Assembly (NCBI GenBank): GCA_007570785.1
Contig: ML664174.1
Location: 5,903,402-5,967,401 of the forward strand
Source of the DNA: Antilocapra americana
Lineage: Eukaryota > Chordata > Mammalia > Artiodactyla > Antilocapridae
Length of the DNA stretch: 64,000 bases
Reading direction: 5' to 3'
The notes under the pieces are model-generated. The model ran no database searches, was not told where the DNA came from, and was given only the letters and a program-made list of their open reading frames with translations. Position numbers and translations under genes: made by a program. This document shows, one piece after another, positions 1 through 12,607 of the stretch (position 1 is the first letter of the stretch; each line of letters opens with the position of its first letter).

Positions 1-68
1 GGGTGGGGGGTGGGTGGGTGGGTGGGTGGGTGGGTGTGGGTGTGGGTGTGTGAGTGTGTGGGTGTGTT
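1..68 (+). repeat. G-rich (TGGG)n/(TG)n simple repeat
   Basis: The window opens with tandem TGGG units that grade into TG-rich units. Many runs of three or more G separated by single T bases fit the G-quadruplex pattern on this strand. The array is cut by the window edge, so its full length is unknown. Confidence 0.95.
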
Positions 69-1730
69 GCAGCCTTGATGGTGCTGTTTGAAATCCTCCC
101 CATGCCTGGAATTTGACAAGCAACAGAGTAGAGAAGGGTCAGAAAACCCAAAATAAAGGGGATGGGAAAACAAAGAGCCTTCCCGAAGCCATAGTTCAAG
201 TTGTGGGTAGAAAATCTTCCTGTTTCTCAGGCAGAGCCCCTGCCTTCAGGCCCCAGGGGCTGGCTGGGCTGGTTTGGCCAGTCCAAGGCCAGAGCTAAAC
301 TCCTGATTCCAACCCCTCCTGCCCCCACCAGGCCTCCCTGGGTGCAGGGCCTACGTGCTCTGGGGAGGGAAGAATGCAGTGGGGGAGACGTGGAGGCTGT
401 TAGGGTTTCAGACACTTTCTAGGTGCCTCGGGGGACCTACATATTTCCTATGTAAAGTTCAGTCTGTTTGCAATTAGGCCTGTCTTCTTTGCTTATTTCC
501 GGAGAGATTAAAAATAGCGAAATCAGCTTAATCTGGGACTCTCTGAGATCAACAAGGCCACTGTTTCCAACAGTATGAAAATACCAAGCAGCCCCACCCT
601 CATTCACGGATCACATGGCGTGGCAGGCAGGGTAGGCTTTTTGTAATGTAGAAACTTGAAGTTGCACGAATTCTCAACAGATAAGACTCTGTGTTTTGAT
701 CTCAGCAAGGATGTCTTCAACCGAAGCAGAAAGGGTTCCATACAGTTTAGGGTTTGAAGTTCTCGCTTTCCTCCTAACCGAGCTCAAAGCTGCGAAAGCC
801 TTTTCAGAAAAACCTACTGTGGTTCAAGTACTTCACTAATTTGTGCCTTTCCTTGGGGATTTGGGACAGAGTAGATCCTGGGCAACTGTAGACACAAAGA
901 TGCTGCTCCTGACCTGCCACCATCAGCACAGCAGATGTCCAAGTTTGTTTCATCAGAGGTCAGGAGAGATGCTGGGGAATACCCGCCATCTGTGAGATGG
1001 CACACTGAGGTGAGGAGGGCCATGGGTCAGAGGAACACTCCTTCTTACGCTCTGCGTAAGTCAGTGCAGGCAAGACTGGGCTGCAGTAACAAATACACCC
1101 CCACATCTCAGTTGTCACACCATCTGAAACTTGGGACATCAAGAATGCCATAGTCAGGGAAGAACAGGAGGATTGCTGAGATGCTTTTAAGGGCCTGTAA
1201 AATTGGCTATTACCATTTCTGCCCATGTCTCTTTGGCCAGAACCCAGTCACCTGGCTTTGTCCTAACAAGGGACCTAACAATTTTCCAGCAAGGGAAGCT
1301 GGGATATATCAGATTTGGGATGAGTGGGCATCCCTGGAGGCTTTGGCCTGGTGCCATCAGCCATAGCATGGAAGCCTAAAGAACATCCTCAGAAAAACTT
1401 CTCACGAGGCTGTAGCAGAGCAGTACTGTGGACTGACAGGGCTGCTATCACCCACCACTATTCCCTCCTGGCATAGATGCTGAAGGAATGTAGCTGCTTC
1501 AAGGAGACATCCTGGGGCATACTGCAGGGCTAGAAGCCAAGATGGGACATAGAACAGGTAGCTAAAGAGAATAAAAGAGAAGTACCTGGCTTATAGTGTA
1601 ACTAGATGTATCCCAGATCTTCAGAAGGTAGGACCAAGGTCCTTCAGTTGAAAGCACATGGAACTGTAGTAACTTGTGCTTATGGCCGTGAGGGGCAGGG
1701 GGTGGGTGGTGGTGGTGGGGGGAGATGGGG
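69..1730. other. Unassigned single-copy-like DNA
   Basis: No repeat family or convincing exon is recognised. Open frames are under 100 codons and overlap on both strands. One perfect MEF2-type site (YTAWWWWTAR) lies at 508-517. A short G/T-rich stretch precedes the SINE near 1695-1728. Confidence 0.6.
508..517 (+). promoter_or_regulatory. MEF2-type binding motif
   Basis: TTAAAAATAG matches the MEF2 consensus YTAWWWWTAR exactly. A single ten-base site is expected by chance in 64 kb, so function is unproven. It is listed because similar sites recur beside E-boxes elsewhere in the window. Confidence 0.25.
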
Positions 1731-1937
1731 GGCTTCCCAAGTGGCTCAATGGGTAAAGAACCTGCCTGCAATGCAGGAGATGCAGGTTCGATCCCTGGGT
1801 TGGGAAGATCCCCTGGAGGAGGGCATGGCAACTCACTCCAGTATTCTTACCTGGAGAATGCCATGGACAGAGGAGCCTGGTGGGCTATATAGTCCATAGG
1901 TTGCAGCAGTTGGACATAAGTGACTGAGCACACGCAA
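1731..1937 (+). mobile_element. Bov-tA type SINE
   Basis: The element begins with the typical head (GGCTTCCCaaGTGGCTCA), has a tRNA B-box-like GGTTCGATCCC, and ends in the BovB-related body (GGACAGAGGAGCCTGGTGGGC). It is a full-length ruminant-specific SINE in sense orientation. An open frame through it is spurious. Confidence 0.95.
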
Positions 1938-2436
1938 GGGCTTATGGGGACCCAGGCCAGGTGAAATGTCTTCTTTGTGTCTGCTTCACTTGAGGCTCTC
2001 CTACAGGCAGAACTCATGGGACAAATGCTTTCTCCTGCTCGAGGAGCTTCACCCCAACACCCTAAGGCTCCTCTGTTGCCTTCAACTAGGATACAGTGGT
2101 CACATCCTCGGCCACCGGGGGGCTGTGGGGCAGGGCTCAAGTGCTTTTCTGGGATGGTGGTTAGGAAGGGAAATTCTGCAAACAGTGAAAACTAAACTGA
2201 GAGATTTGATAAATGAGAGCTGATTTACATATTTCAACAGCAACAGAAATAGTAAAGCAAATCATCCAAACTGAATTGAGTGATCATTATGAATTTTCCT
2301 CTATGCTAGGAACTAATAGAACTTTGACAAGACGATGTCATTTGTATAGAGTCCTCCTTGGTAATGGCTTGAGAATCTGGAGCTAAACCCTCACTAATAT
2401 GTGGATGAACTGATGGGAATATTGGTTCAAACTGAG
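1938..2436. other. Unassigned DNA
   Basis: No recognised repeat, RNA gene or exon signal. The second half is AT-rich. Confidence 0.5.
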
Positions 2437-2849
2437 TGTGATAGTTAATTTTATTTGTCAACTTATATAGGCTGTGGTGCCAGGTTATCTGGTCAAACAC
2501 TGGTCTAGATGTTTCTGTGAAGGTATTTTTTAGATGTGATTAACATTTGCAATCAGTTGATTTTAAATAGATGACCTTCCATAAAAGGAGTCTTATCCAG
2601 TCAGTTGAAGGCCTTTGGAAAAAAGGATGAGGTTTCCCAAAGAAGAAGGAATTCTGCCTCAAAATTGCAACATGGAAATTTTGCCTGAGTGTCTAACCTT
2701 TGGATTCAATACTGTAACATCAACTCTTATCTGCATCTGGGCTGCCTGCTGCCAATTAGGAAAAAAAATCTCTCAATCTCTCTCTTGTCTTATATCTCTA
2801 TCTCTACCTCCCACTGGCTCTGTTATTTGAAGAACTTCAATTAATTCAG
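2437..2849 (+). mobile_element. Solo LTR-like element (MaLR/ERVL type, exact family unsure)
   Basis: It starts near TGTGATAGTTAATTTTA, carries the block that reads 'gtgaaggtatttttTAGATG..GATTAACATTTGCAATCAGT', has a TCTCTC-rich late segment, and ends in a CTCTGTTatttGAAGAAC block. These blocks appear in the same order in the element at 62457-63453, so both belong to one family. The TG...CA boundaries suggest an LTR. No internal viral coding region is seen. Confidence 0.7.
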
Positions 2850-5654
2850 TGAGGGGAAAGCAGAAATTAAATGAGAAGTCATTTCATGGATGAACAGGCA
2901 TTTTTTTATGAATTCATAAAGAAAAGGAGTAAATTATAGGGAATTATAAGTTGAAATGGTATAAATGAGGGTGGTTTACTAAAGTTGTAGTATTTACTGT
3001 TGCATTAAATATATAAAGTGGGGTGTAACACAGACTGAACTCAGTAGAAATGGTCTAGTGTCTTAGCAATTTCATCTCTAAAAGGTGGTGTTTGCTGGGG
3101 CAACTTCCGGTGTGGGGCTCCTCCTCTTCCTGTCTGGGTACAGCCTGGTGCGCTCTTCTCGCGTTAAGGTGTGTGACGAACCTTAGTCTGTGCACCTGAG
3201 CCACAGACTGTGCTTGCACCTTGCAGGCCTCGTGCCGGCCCTGCTGCCTTTCCTTTAGTTCCATTTAAGCCTTATGGGTTCTTTTAAACAAGTGTTAACA
3301 AAGGCCAGGGACAGAAAAATCTGTCTCAAACTGCTTTCACAAAAGGGAAACCTAATGGTCCCTGCAACGGAAAGATCCAGAATGAGAGCTAGCATCAGAC
3401 AAACTGGATTCAGGGCTTAAGAGAATATGCTGTCAGGACGTGATTACTCTCCATCTCTCAGCTATGCTGGCTTCAGACTCAGCGTTCACATGATAGAAAA
3501 AATAACCGCAGTTCCAGGCCCTACATCTCCCAGATTTGAGGTTGAACGGAAAGAGTGAGTCTCTTTCCCAGAAATCCTAGAGGAAACCTCAAGGTATCTA
3601 ACTGAGTCTGATTGATCAGCTGCCAGTTCCTAAACGAACCTCTATGCCCAGGAGAATGGACTGCACTGATTGGCTTAGGCCTGGATCATGTGCTTCATCT
3701 TGAGCTGCCCTGGAATCTCATGGACTGAGAACAGAGGACACAGTGGGATTCCCCAAGAGGAAAATGGGGCATGGGTACCAGAAGAGTAGATGAGTGCTGA
3801 ATAGACAAAATGATAAATGAGAAAGCTGAAACATTCATAATCTATTCATTTGCGGAAAAGCACCTCTGAGGGCAATGCCAGCGTGAAGTTGGTTTCTCCT
3901 TTTTTTCCTGCCCCAGGATCTCTTTCCATCTGTGTTTGGTGCAAATGCCGCTGCCAGGGTGATGCAAGGTCTATTAGTAAAGTGTTCTTCCCTTAAGTCC
4001 CTTTCCTAACACCCAGCTCTATTTCCAGAACCTGATTATAGACACAGTTGGGGAGGAGGTGGGGGAGTATATTTCTGACAAAGCGATGTTTCCATTTCAC
4101 ACATATGACTAATAAGGAACTTGGCCAGGAATAGTTCTTTATACAGTTTTGAAAGCCCTGGCCTGGACCATAAATCACTGAATGGAGTTCTATCCACTCC
4201 TTAAACTTGAAACTCAGTTTCCATCTGCCCAGTATCCTGCCTGAAGACTGAAGGAACAGAAGAGTGGTCATTGAGTCTCCAATGGTGACATCCCAACGGG
4301 ATAGCCCCTGGGCCTGTGGGGAGGTCACCTTCCCATGGCATTGCCCTCAGTGGTGATCTGGGGTCAGGCAGAAACTCAGCATGGTCCCTCACTCCCTTCT
4401 CTGTGTGCCTTGCCAATATAAGCCTTTAAAGTCATGGAAACATCTCTGGTTTTTGAACTCAAGGGATTTCAGCAACAGAGGTCAGAGAGTAGAAGGTCAC
4501 ATAGGAGTATGTGGAAGCGCAGACATCTCTGAGTAGGAAGATGCTTGTCCTTGAGGCATCCATGTGAGTAGCAGGAGGAAAGGGCTGAAAGGAGAGGGGT
4601 ATGGCAGAGCTTGGGGCTCTTAAGAGAGAAACCAGGAAAAAGAAGTGTGTCCAGGTTGAGAATCCAGGACATTTTGTCATGCATTTCCACTAGGATAGAG
4701 ATTCAGAAACCCACCAAGCTTCCAACACAAGAGCTGGAGGATAATGTGGCATGAGACGGTCCACAGAATGAATCAACAAATTGACAGCTCAGTAGTAAAG
4801 GTTAGGGTTGAAACACTGAATAAACAGACCAACCCAAAGGGGTCAAATGTAAGCAAGACAGAGCAGGTGGAAGACTCCTTGGCAGGAAGTGGATACCCTG
4901 GGACAATGAAGAAGGGGACTGTTCTCTCTCTTCCAATGGGGAGAACTGTATTCCTCCATTTTGCAGAGCTTCCAATTTTGACAGGACCCAGATCTTTGGG
5001 GAACCTTGTTTCACTCTATGCCAGCTAAAAATAGTTGGGTGAAATGTGACTGACCAGAGAACCTTTGTCCTCTCTTGGGTTTAGCTTTTGGACAGAGTTA
5101 AGAGACTCTCTTCTGAGCCTTATTTTGGTTAAGAACATCATTTGGGGAAGGATGGGATGGTGGGGGGAGCTCTGCAAGGGCAGGCGAAAGGGCATCACAT
5201 TTCTGGAGTTTAAACGTGTAGGAATCATACTTTGTGGTTGGGGGACTTTAAGATCATGCCAAAAAGGGGTAAGAAAGAAGTTTAGATTGAATACAAAACA
5301 CAGCCTTCTAGATTATTCTCTGTTAAAACATCTCTTGAAAGTAAGTATTAATAATAGAATTGACAGTTTCTTTACCTATTAAAATAACAATAATACTGTT
5401 TGTTTTCTTTCTCCTGTAGCATGTGGACAGATTACCTGAGGTCCAAATTCCCTGGTAACTATAACTAGTAAAACCTAGAAGCATACTGATAGCTGATCCT
5501 ACTGCCAAAGCAACACCCTCAGTGGTTGGATTTTCTCTTAATAATAATCAGGGATAACTCTTATTTATAGAGTGATGCTAACTTGATGCTAAACTCAGTG
5601 TTTTACTACTATAATCTCATCAAGTCCTTGCAATGAGCTTGTGAGAAGGGATTG
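2850..5654. other. Unassigned DNA with a small CpG-rich patch
   Basis: Most of the stretch shows nothing recognisable. The exception is 3055-3264, a locally CpG- and GC-richer patch in AT-rich surroundings. It has an ETS-like CTTCCGG at 3104-3110 and a 69-codon minus-strand open frame rich in Arg, Gln and His that I cannot match to a family. It could be an old retrocopy fragment or a small regulatory element. Confidence 0.45.
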
Positions 5655-5983
5655 AAAGTGAAAGTGAAGGTTGCTCACTCGAGTCTGACTCTTTGCAACC
5701 GCTTGGACTATACAGTCCATTGAATTCTTCAGGCCAGAATACTGGAGTGGGTACCCTTTCCCTTCTCCAGGGGATCTTCCCAACACAGGGATCGAAGGGA
5801 TCTAACCCAGGTCTCCTGCATTGCAGGCAGATTCTTTACCAGCTGAGCCACAAGGGAAGCCCAAGAATCCTGGAGTGAGTAGCCTATTCCTTCTCCAGTG
5901 GATCATCGTGACCCAGGAATCAAACCAGAGTCTCCTGCATTGCAGGTGGATTCTTTACTAACTGAGCTATCAGGGAAGCTCCT
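5655..5983 (-). mobile_element. Dimeric Bov-tA SINE
   Basis: Antisense copy. A complete unit (5655-5862) ends in the complement of the GGGCTTCCC head. A second unit, truncated to its tRNA-derived half (about 5863-5983), follows directly. The dimer arrangement recurs at 13062 and 24449. Confidence 0.93.
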
Positions 5984-6968
5984 GTTCCCATTTTGCAGAA
6001 GAGAAAGCGGAGGTTCACAGAGTGAAATAGGCACAAAATGAGAAAATGTTGGAGATAGAATTCAACCTCGGTAGGTTAGACCGAACATTCTGTGCACTTA
6101 ACCACTATAATGTTCTCACCAGCACCTACACAACCTCCCACACACCTGAACACTCTTGTCCTAAAGCTTTAGGCAACATGATTCAGAACAGGAGTACATC
6201 CATCAGCATCCTGGCAGGAGACAGATGGTTCACTCCAAAGGGGTAATTGAGGAGAATTTAGAAACGGGAAGACTTACAGGTTGAGTAAGGTTAAAGGAAA
6301 CTAATAAGGTATGGGGAAGCCTTTCAGGGCTAGTAGGAGTAAGAGCCTATGGGGAGAGGGACAGAGGCAGGAGAGAAAGTTCTTTAGGAGAGAACTGCCC
6401 AACAGGCGCTATAGCCCTGGGTAGAGGGACAGTAGAGGGACACAGCCAAGTCGGGGCTGGTGGAGAGGAACCAGGGGAATATATACCCTTGATGTTGCCC
6501 TACTTTTCTCTCTCTGGGTGCCTCTCATTGGCTGAATCCAACTGAAGCCAGAGAGCAAGGGTGCCCAGTGATGACGTCCTCAAAGTTAGTCTCCTGGGGG
6601 CACAGAGCCAGGGGAGAAGGATGGAGAGGGGAACTGGAGGAGCAGATGGAGAGATGGACGTGCCCAGCCACAATGAGATTACAAGTTTGACTGTCTGAGG
6701 GTAGCTTCTTCTTTGGGGTTCAAGGATAATCTCTTCCATCTACAGGTAAAGAAATGTCTTCTAAGGACATGAGAAAGAAAATTCTGGCCATTATGAATCA
6801 GCATGGAGTCACAAAGAAAAGAAATGGCCTTTCAGTTGCCCTTTTAAGGAGGGCATGGGAATCCTAAGTTGGAAGCTCATGGCATTGAAGTAGGCAGGAA
6901 GTACCTTAGGGCATTCTTGAGGACAATGAAGCAAAGACAGGAGAAATAGAGTGGCTGGGGATGTGCTC
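5984..6968. other. Unassigned DNA
   Basis: Purine-rich from about 6250 to 6480. No family, exon or RNA gene recognised. Confidence 0.5.
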
Positions 6969-7174
6969 AGTGAAGTGAAGTGAAGTGAAAGTCGCTCAGT
7001 CCTGTCCAACCCTTTGTGACCCCATGGACTATACAGTCTGTGGAATTCTCCAGGCCAGAATACTGGAGTGGATAACCTTTCCCTTCTCCAGGGGATCTTC
7101 CTAACCCAGGGATCAAACCCAGGTCTTCCGCATTGCAGGCAGATTCTTTACCAGCTGAGCCACAGGGGAAGCCC
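6969..7174 (-). mobile_element. Bov-tA type SINE
   Basis: Antisense full-length copy. The GTGAA-repeat tail (6969-6990) is followed by the conserved body and the complement of the tRNA-like head ending at 7174. Confidence 0.95.
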
Positions 7175-7634
7175 TAAAATGCTGATAAACATGAATGTCA
7201 GCCTGGACAGATAGTCCCATCAGTGTCCCAAACCCCCAAAGCCTTTATATCAACAGTTCCATCAGAGACTAGGAAGAACCATCAGATGTCAAGCTTACTT
7301 ACTAGTGGCTAGGAGTAGCTTATACTTCGGATTAAAAAATTAAAATACCCCGCAATGATATATAGTTTGGATGAGTTTTGGCTAAGTGTAACAGGATAAA
7401 AAATAATAGGGTTAAAGGTACATCTGAAACCTTGGACCGTAAACAAATGGGCCTATCCATCTTGGATGGGAGGATGTGAAAAACTTGGGGGTTTATGTTG
7501 ATGGTAAACTTGACATGAGTCTACCTGAATGATTAGCAAGAAAATTGGTGTGATTTTAGGTGACATTAATTGATGAAGAGCATTGAGGACAGGGAGGTAT
7601 TTCTCTTGCTGGGACCTTTGCTGGTCCGTCCCAT
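7175..7634. other. Unassigned AT-rich DNA
   Basis: Nothing recognised. Confidence 0.5.
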
Positions 7635-7864
7635 CTGGAAGGCCACAACGTTAGTTGCTCAGTCGTGTCCAACTCTTTGGGACCCCCTGGACTGCAGCCT
7701 GCCAGGCTCCACTGTCCATGGAATTCTCTAGGCAAGAATACTGGAGTGGGTAGCCATTCCCTTCTCTAGAGGATTTTCCCTACCCAGAGATCGAACCCGG
7801 GTCTCCTGCATTGCAGGTGGACTCTTTACTGTCCGAGCCACCAAGGCAGCCCTGGAAGACCACA
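7635..7864 (-). mobile_element. Bov-tA type SINE with target-site duplication
   Basis: The antisense SINE body spans about 7648-7851. It is flanked by a 13-base direct repeat, CTGGAAGGCCACA at 7635-7647 and CTGGAAGACCACA at 7852-7864, with one mismatch. That is the signature of L1-style target-primed insertion and fixes the element ends. Confidence 0.95.
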
Positions 7865-8371
7865 GTGAGCATCACTTGTAAAGGAGAAGCACCGATGGCC
7901 CTGCATTTGTGGGGGAGGCACGGGGATGGAGGAGGATGTCAGAGAGTGTGGCACGTGAGGAACACATGTGAAAGAAAAGGAGCAGCAGATAAGAGAGAGG
8001 GAGAACAAGAAAGGGGTCTTACAGGTGCCTTGTCCATGTGTAGAATGCAAGCACCGAGCCCAGCAGCTGAAGCCTAAAGAGAGGCTGGTCAATTGGAGCT
8101 CAGCCTGCCAGCAGTCAGAGAAGGGAGTTGAGGTCATGGGTCTCTCTCCCTGGAGGTGTTCCGGCCACAGGTTGGTGCAGAGAACACTGAGGCACGGAGT
8201 GGAAAGGACACCCCTATCATTTCAAAGGATCTCTGGTGAGTCTGAATGCCCAGCTGCATGAGCAATGTTTGCACACTGTTCTTCCTCCCCACTGACCATC
8301 CATTGGCTGTGGTCATGGGGACAGAGCACATCTAGTAACTGAGGACCTTGGGGATGTAGGCTTCCCCGGTG
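7865..8371. other. Unassigned DNA
   Basis: Purine-rich near 7965-8015. No family recognised. Confidence 0.5.
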
Positions 8372-8480
8372 GAGTGGAAAGAGCCTGGGCTGTGGGGTCA
8401 GGCAGACCTGGGTTTGCTTCCTCTTGGCCATGTCTGGCTGGGAGACTTCAGAAGATTCACTCAGCTCTTGGGTGCGGGCC
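8372..8480 (+). mobile_element. MIR SINE fragment
   Basis: The ordered blocks GTGGAAAGAGCCTGGGCT, GGGTCAGGCAGACCTGGGTT and a degenerate 'gactt..agattcactcagc' follow the MIR consensus (A-box region through the core). Diverged, as expected of this ancient SINE. Confidence 0.8.
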
Positions 8481-9263
8481 CCATGCCGGGTAGCAGAGTT
8501 CAGGGAGCTGCCCCCTTCTCTGTCTCCTGCCCTGCAGCATGCATTGTAAGACACACAGGGGCTAGCATGGGTGGAGCCTGGGGTCAGCCCAAGCTTAGTT
8601 CCCTTTGCCTTTCATTTCTTGCAAGGAGCTAGAGCTAGGGACATTGGCAGGAAATCATGAAGGCCCAGAAATGTCATGGGCCTTTATGTGAAATTTGTCC
8701 CCCCTCGGTCCTTCCTCAAAGGGGCTGAGCCCCAGGCCTGCCTCTTGCTCCTTCCTAAATGGCTGCTCTTTCTCCACAGCTTGTTCGCGGCTCATCCCTC
8801 CCCCTCAATAACTTTTCCTTGAAGATCCTACCCATAATTTGGTGGCAGTGGTGGAGGGTGGGTGGGGTTGGGAGGTTAGTGGCAATAATAAGGTGGCCAC
8901 TCTTTCTTAGCAGGTAGAACCTCCTCTTCCTGTGCTCCTGGGTCCTGATTCTGTATAGCTCTCCATGTCCTGGGTGGGGTGAGAAGCCTTCCAGTTTCAG
9001 AGATCACAAGCAGCCTGAATGAGTGGGTGTTCCACCCGTTTGTCGAGGTTCAGCCCAGACACATCCTCCTCTGGGAAGCAGTGCCTGGTTTCTCCCCATT
9101 CCCTGAACATTCTGTGCCATACAAGCAAGCCCTGTCAAGGGCCAGTCTCTTTGCCTGCGTCACTGCAGTCTCCCCAATCCCAGAGTAAACCCTCGAGGGC
9201 TGGGACCAGGTCATCTGATTTTCTGAATCCATCACAGTGTTTATCTCTGTCTTGGGGAGACGG
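8481..9263. other. Unassigned DNA, faint L2 similarity at its end
   Basis: At about 9185-9240 the pattern 'gagggctgggaccaggtcatctg..atccatcacagtg' resembles the L2 3' region (plus). The rest shows nothing I can name. Confidence 0.45.
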
Positions 9264-9483
9264 TGAAAGCATTAAAGCATGTGTTACTCAGTCATGTCTG
9301 ATTCTTTGTGACCCTATGGACTATAAACTGCCAGGCTCCTCTGTCCATGGAATTCACTAGATAAGAATACTGGAGTGGATAGCCATTCCCTTCTCCAGGG
9401 GATCTTCCCAATCCAGAAATCAAACCCAGGTCTCCTGCACTGCAGGCTAAGGTTCTTTACCATCCGAGCCACCCAGGAAGGCC
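9264..9483 (-). mobile_element. Bov-tA type SINE
   Basis: Antisense full-length copy. Directly after it, 9486-9512 repeats the tail motif (GTGAAAGCGTTAGTTACTCAGTCA). This is either a second, severely truncated copy or a target duplication overlapping an older SINE tail. Confidence 0.93.
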
Positions 9484-11054
9484 AAAGTGAAAGCGTTAGT
9501 TACTCAGTCAGTAGGTACCCAATAAAAGCTGCTTGATTTTTTTTTTTTTTCAACCTTCCTCTCACGAAACTCTAAGTCTAGAGCAGGAGGAGTAAACAGA
9601 AAGTTAGCATTCATTCATTCAACCAACATTTCACAAATGTCTCAAACTCATGATTCATGAACTAAAACTGCCCATAGGCATGTCTCATGAAGTCAACAGT
9701 CAGTTTTGCTGCTCTGTTTTGTTTTAAATTATTGCAATTTTTTTTTTTTTAAAGCTGCCCACAGATTTTACTCTGAATTTCTGCGTTCTCTTAAATGTTC
9801 GGCTAACACTGAGCTGTGGCTCCCCTCTATAGAAAGGTCTTCTCTAGGTCATGGCGGTCTACCCAGCTTTACCGCTTTGGGTTCCTGCTAGCCTCCTTCG
9901 GCATTTGCATTTAGTTTGAGAGCAACTGACATCAGTAGGAATCCCATGGCATTTTGAATTTAGAGATATCTGACTTCCTGGGTTATTTCCTGATCTGCTC
10001 TAGGATGTGCCTCTCCAACCCAGTTCAGCCCAAGATTCTTTCTCTTCCTGGTACACCAAGTCCTGATTCCCACAGTGGGCCCCCTGCCTTCAGTTGGTCT
10101 TGAGGACAGAGCTTCTGGCTGACCATCCCTGCCCCGGGGGCCTTGCCCAGTGCATGGCCAGCACTAGGTGGGTAGGTGTGTACCCCAGCAGGGCCCGGCT
10201 TCGGGTTGAGCCCAGAGACCCCAGCAGCTGCTTTGCGTGTGTCAGGTCCCAGGCCGGGGTGGGGGGCGGGAGGGAGGCTGTGTAGGGAGACCACCCACTC
10301 CAAGTGCCACTTCCCTAGAACCTCCTTTCAAGGACGCCCCGGGAAGTGACCCTCCATTTGGCCTGGGGCAGTGACCCGAGGTTGCCCACGCTCTGAGGGC
10401 AGTAGGGACCCTGCCGAGGGCCCACTTCCTGCCCTCCTCAGGCCCAGATTTCAAAGCTGTCGATTCACTCTTCCTTCTCTTCCCGCCCACCTCTCGCCCT
10501 CCTCTCCTCCCCAACATTCTTTGCTTCTTGTTTATATTGCAGAAAACATCTGCGAGAGTAAATGACTGAGATGAAAGATCTTGGCAAAGAGCTATTTTTC
10601 TTTGCTTGGCTTACAGGGGGACAGATGAAGACTTCAGCCTCACCCTCGCCCTCCCCAGCGGGACTTCCTCCCCTACCTCCCGGGGAGAGGAGAAATGGGA
10701 TCTGAATGAAGACAGACCAGAAGGTGGCCTAGCCGGCCCCAAGTCCCCAGGCAGGGGAGGTTGTTTTTCCAGTGGAACAGGCTGGCCTGAAGGAAAAGTC
10801 CGTGGAAAGAGGCTCGGCTTGCTTCTGCAGCTGGGTCTGCAGTGTTTCCTGCCGGCTCTCTGCTCTCTGCCTGCATGCGCTGCAGGCAGCGTGGCCATGT
10901 CCACCAGCAGCAAACCCCTTCTTCTGGGCTCTGAGGCATGTTATAGAGGAGGGACCATCCCACCAGCTTTCTTCCCTTGTGCTTCTCTCTCTTGACGGCT
11001 TGCTCAGTTTTGCAGGGAACGACAACCTGGGCTTCATGTCTTCTCTCCTGCCTC
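9484..11054. other. Unassigned, GC-rich from about 10.05 kb
   Basis: Short poly(T) tracts lie near 9539 and 9739. From about 10.05 to 10.95 kb the DNA is GC-rich with overlapping open frames of 90-140 codons on both strands, as expected from low stop-codon density. No domain or clear splice-site pair is seen, so no exon is called. Confidence 0.5.
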
Positions 11055-11210
11055 AAAGGAGCTGTGTGGTTTTGGATAAGTTAGTAACTTTTCTGATCCT
11101 CAGTTTCTCCATCTGTGAGATGGGAATAGTGATACTTACTTCACACAGGATGGAACAATGTAACAAAGCATGCTCCACACAAAACTGGGCACTTCATAAA
11201 TAATTAGAAA
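11055..11210 (+). mobile_element. MIR SINE
   Basis: The blocks TGTGTGGTTTTGGATAAGTTA, TCCTCAGTTTCTCCATCTGT, GAGATGGGAATAGTGATAC and a terminal 'gggcacttcataaata' follow MIR from core to tail. Confidence 0.85.
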
Positions 11211-12399
11211 ATGGTGACAAGGGGGTGGCAGTGGAGACGGAGATGATGACCCAATGGGATGTGGGGTAGGAGGGAAGGTGAAAGTTGATGCTGAGTCTCT
11301 GGGTGACTTGCAGGACCTCCATTTTCTCCTCTGCAGGTGGAGTTGAGTTTTTCCCCTTCTCTCTGTAGAGGGATTGGGATCTTGAAGTAGAGTAGATACT
11401 CTTGACATACCTGAGATGAAGGGGCGATGGGGAAACTTCACCATTCTTGGCCCTGTAGGGGCTGTTTCTGTGTCTGAAGGCTCCATGGCACTCGCCAGTT
11501 CTCCTGTCTTGTCTTACTAGCGGAGGGAGGTCAGAAACCCTTGTCATGTAGATGAACCCCCTGTGCCTTGCATAAAGAACACAGACCCGTCAGGGCTGGC
11601 TGGGGCCGAGTGGCCTGGGGCTCTGGGATCCTGGCTTAGAGGTTCCCATAGGAAAAGCAGAGGATGAGGCTGCCCTCAGAGGGTGGCTTGGGGAGCCCTC
11701 CCCCCACCCCCAACCATGTCACCTGCCCACCCAGCGCAGAACCTCTCTCCTTTACACACTGCCTGACAGTCCTGCTTCTAGAGTCCTGCAATGGCCTTGG
11801 TCAGATCTCAGGAAGACACCAGCGTCTGGACCAGGGCAAGGCGGCTCTCATTCGGGAAAATGATGAGCAAATTCTTACCAGGATGGCACCTGGGGGGGCA
11901 GGTTTGACTCAGGTACAACTGGAAAAAGAAAAGTTGGTGCCGGTGCATGGCTTAGGTGGAAAGCAGCTGACAGCAGAGGTCCAGGGAGAGAAACTTCCTC
12001 CTAGCCTGATCACTGTCCAAACTGAATCTGGCAGCCTGGCCAACAGAGTCCAGGATGTTTGTTCATAGATGATCAAGCAGGTGGGCACAGAGTGGAAGGC
12101 CCAGGCTGATGGCCTGTCTCAAGGCTACTGGACTTGCTCTGTCAAACCTTTCACACCCCATGGAGAGGTGACCTTTTTCTGTGCACAGGCTTCCCCCTGT
12201 AAAGTACAGACCTAGGAAGCAGAAGCCTGGATCTGCCTCCTCCTTGCGAACTTGGATGCCTGAAGCCCCCAGACTGACCCCTACTAGAGAGGATGCGCCC
12301 TGACTGAGGCATCTACCAGCTCACCTCTGCGCCTGTGAGTTGGACCCTTCCGGTCAGTGTCAGGCTACTCAGGCTCCCCCACCAGGCTCACTTCATATC
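11211..12399. other. Unassigned DNA
   Basis: The frames seen here (up to 134 codons at 11664-12068) overlap others and lack any recognisable domain. No repeat named. Confidence 0.5.
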
Positions 12400-12550
12400 A
12401 TTATACAACCATCTATTTAATGATGGGGAAACGGAGTCAGAGAGGTCAAGCACCATGCTTTGGTCACACAGCAATAAGTTCCGGGTAGGATGTGAACCTG
12501 GTCTGTGTGGCTTCAGAGCCTCCATAGCCCCTCTCCGCTAGACCAGCCCT
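12400..12550 (-). mobile_element. MIR SINE
   Basis: The antisense core 'gatggggaaacggagtcagagaggtcaagc', 'ggtcacacagcaataag' and 'gaacctggtctgtgtggcttcagagcc' matches the MIR reverse complement. Confidence 0.85.
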
Positions 12551-12607
12551 GACCAACTGGGGATATCCCTAGTCCAGGGGCAGCCACAGGTGACTCAACT
12601 AATTCAG

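Noticed and set aside
1731..1937. tRNA gene, because of B-box-like sequences in this and the other SINEs
   Set aside because: The tRNA-like heads belong to SINEs; no complete cloverleaf with acceptor stem is present.
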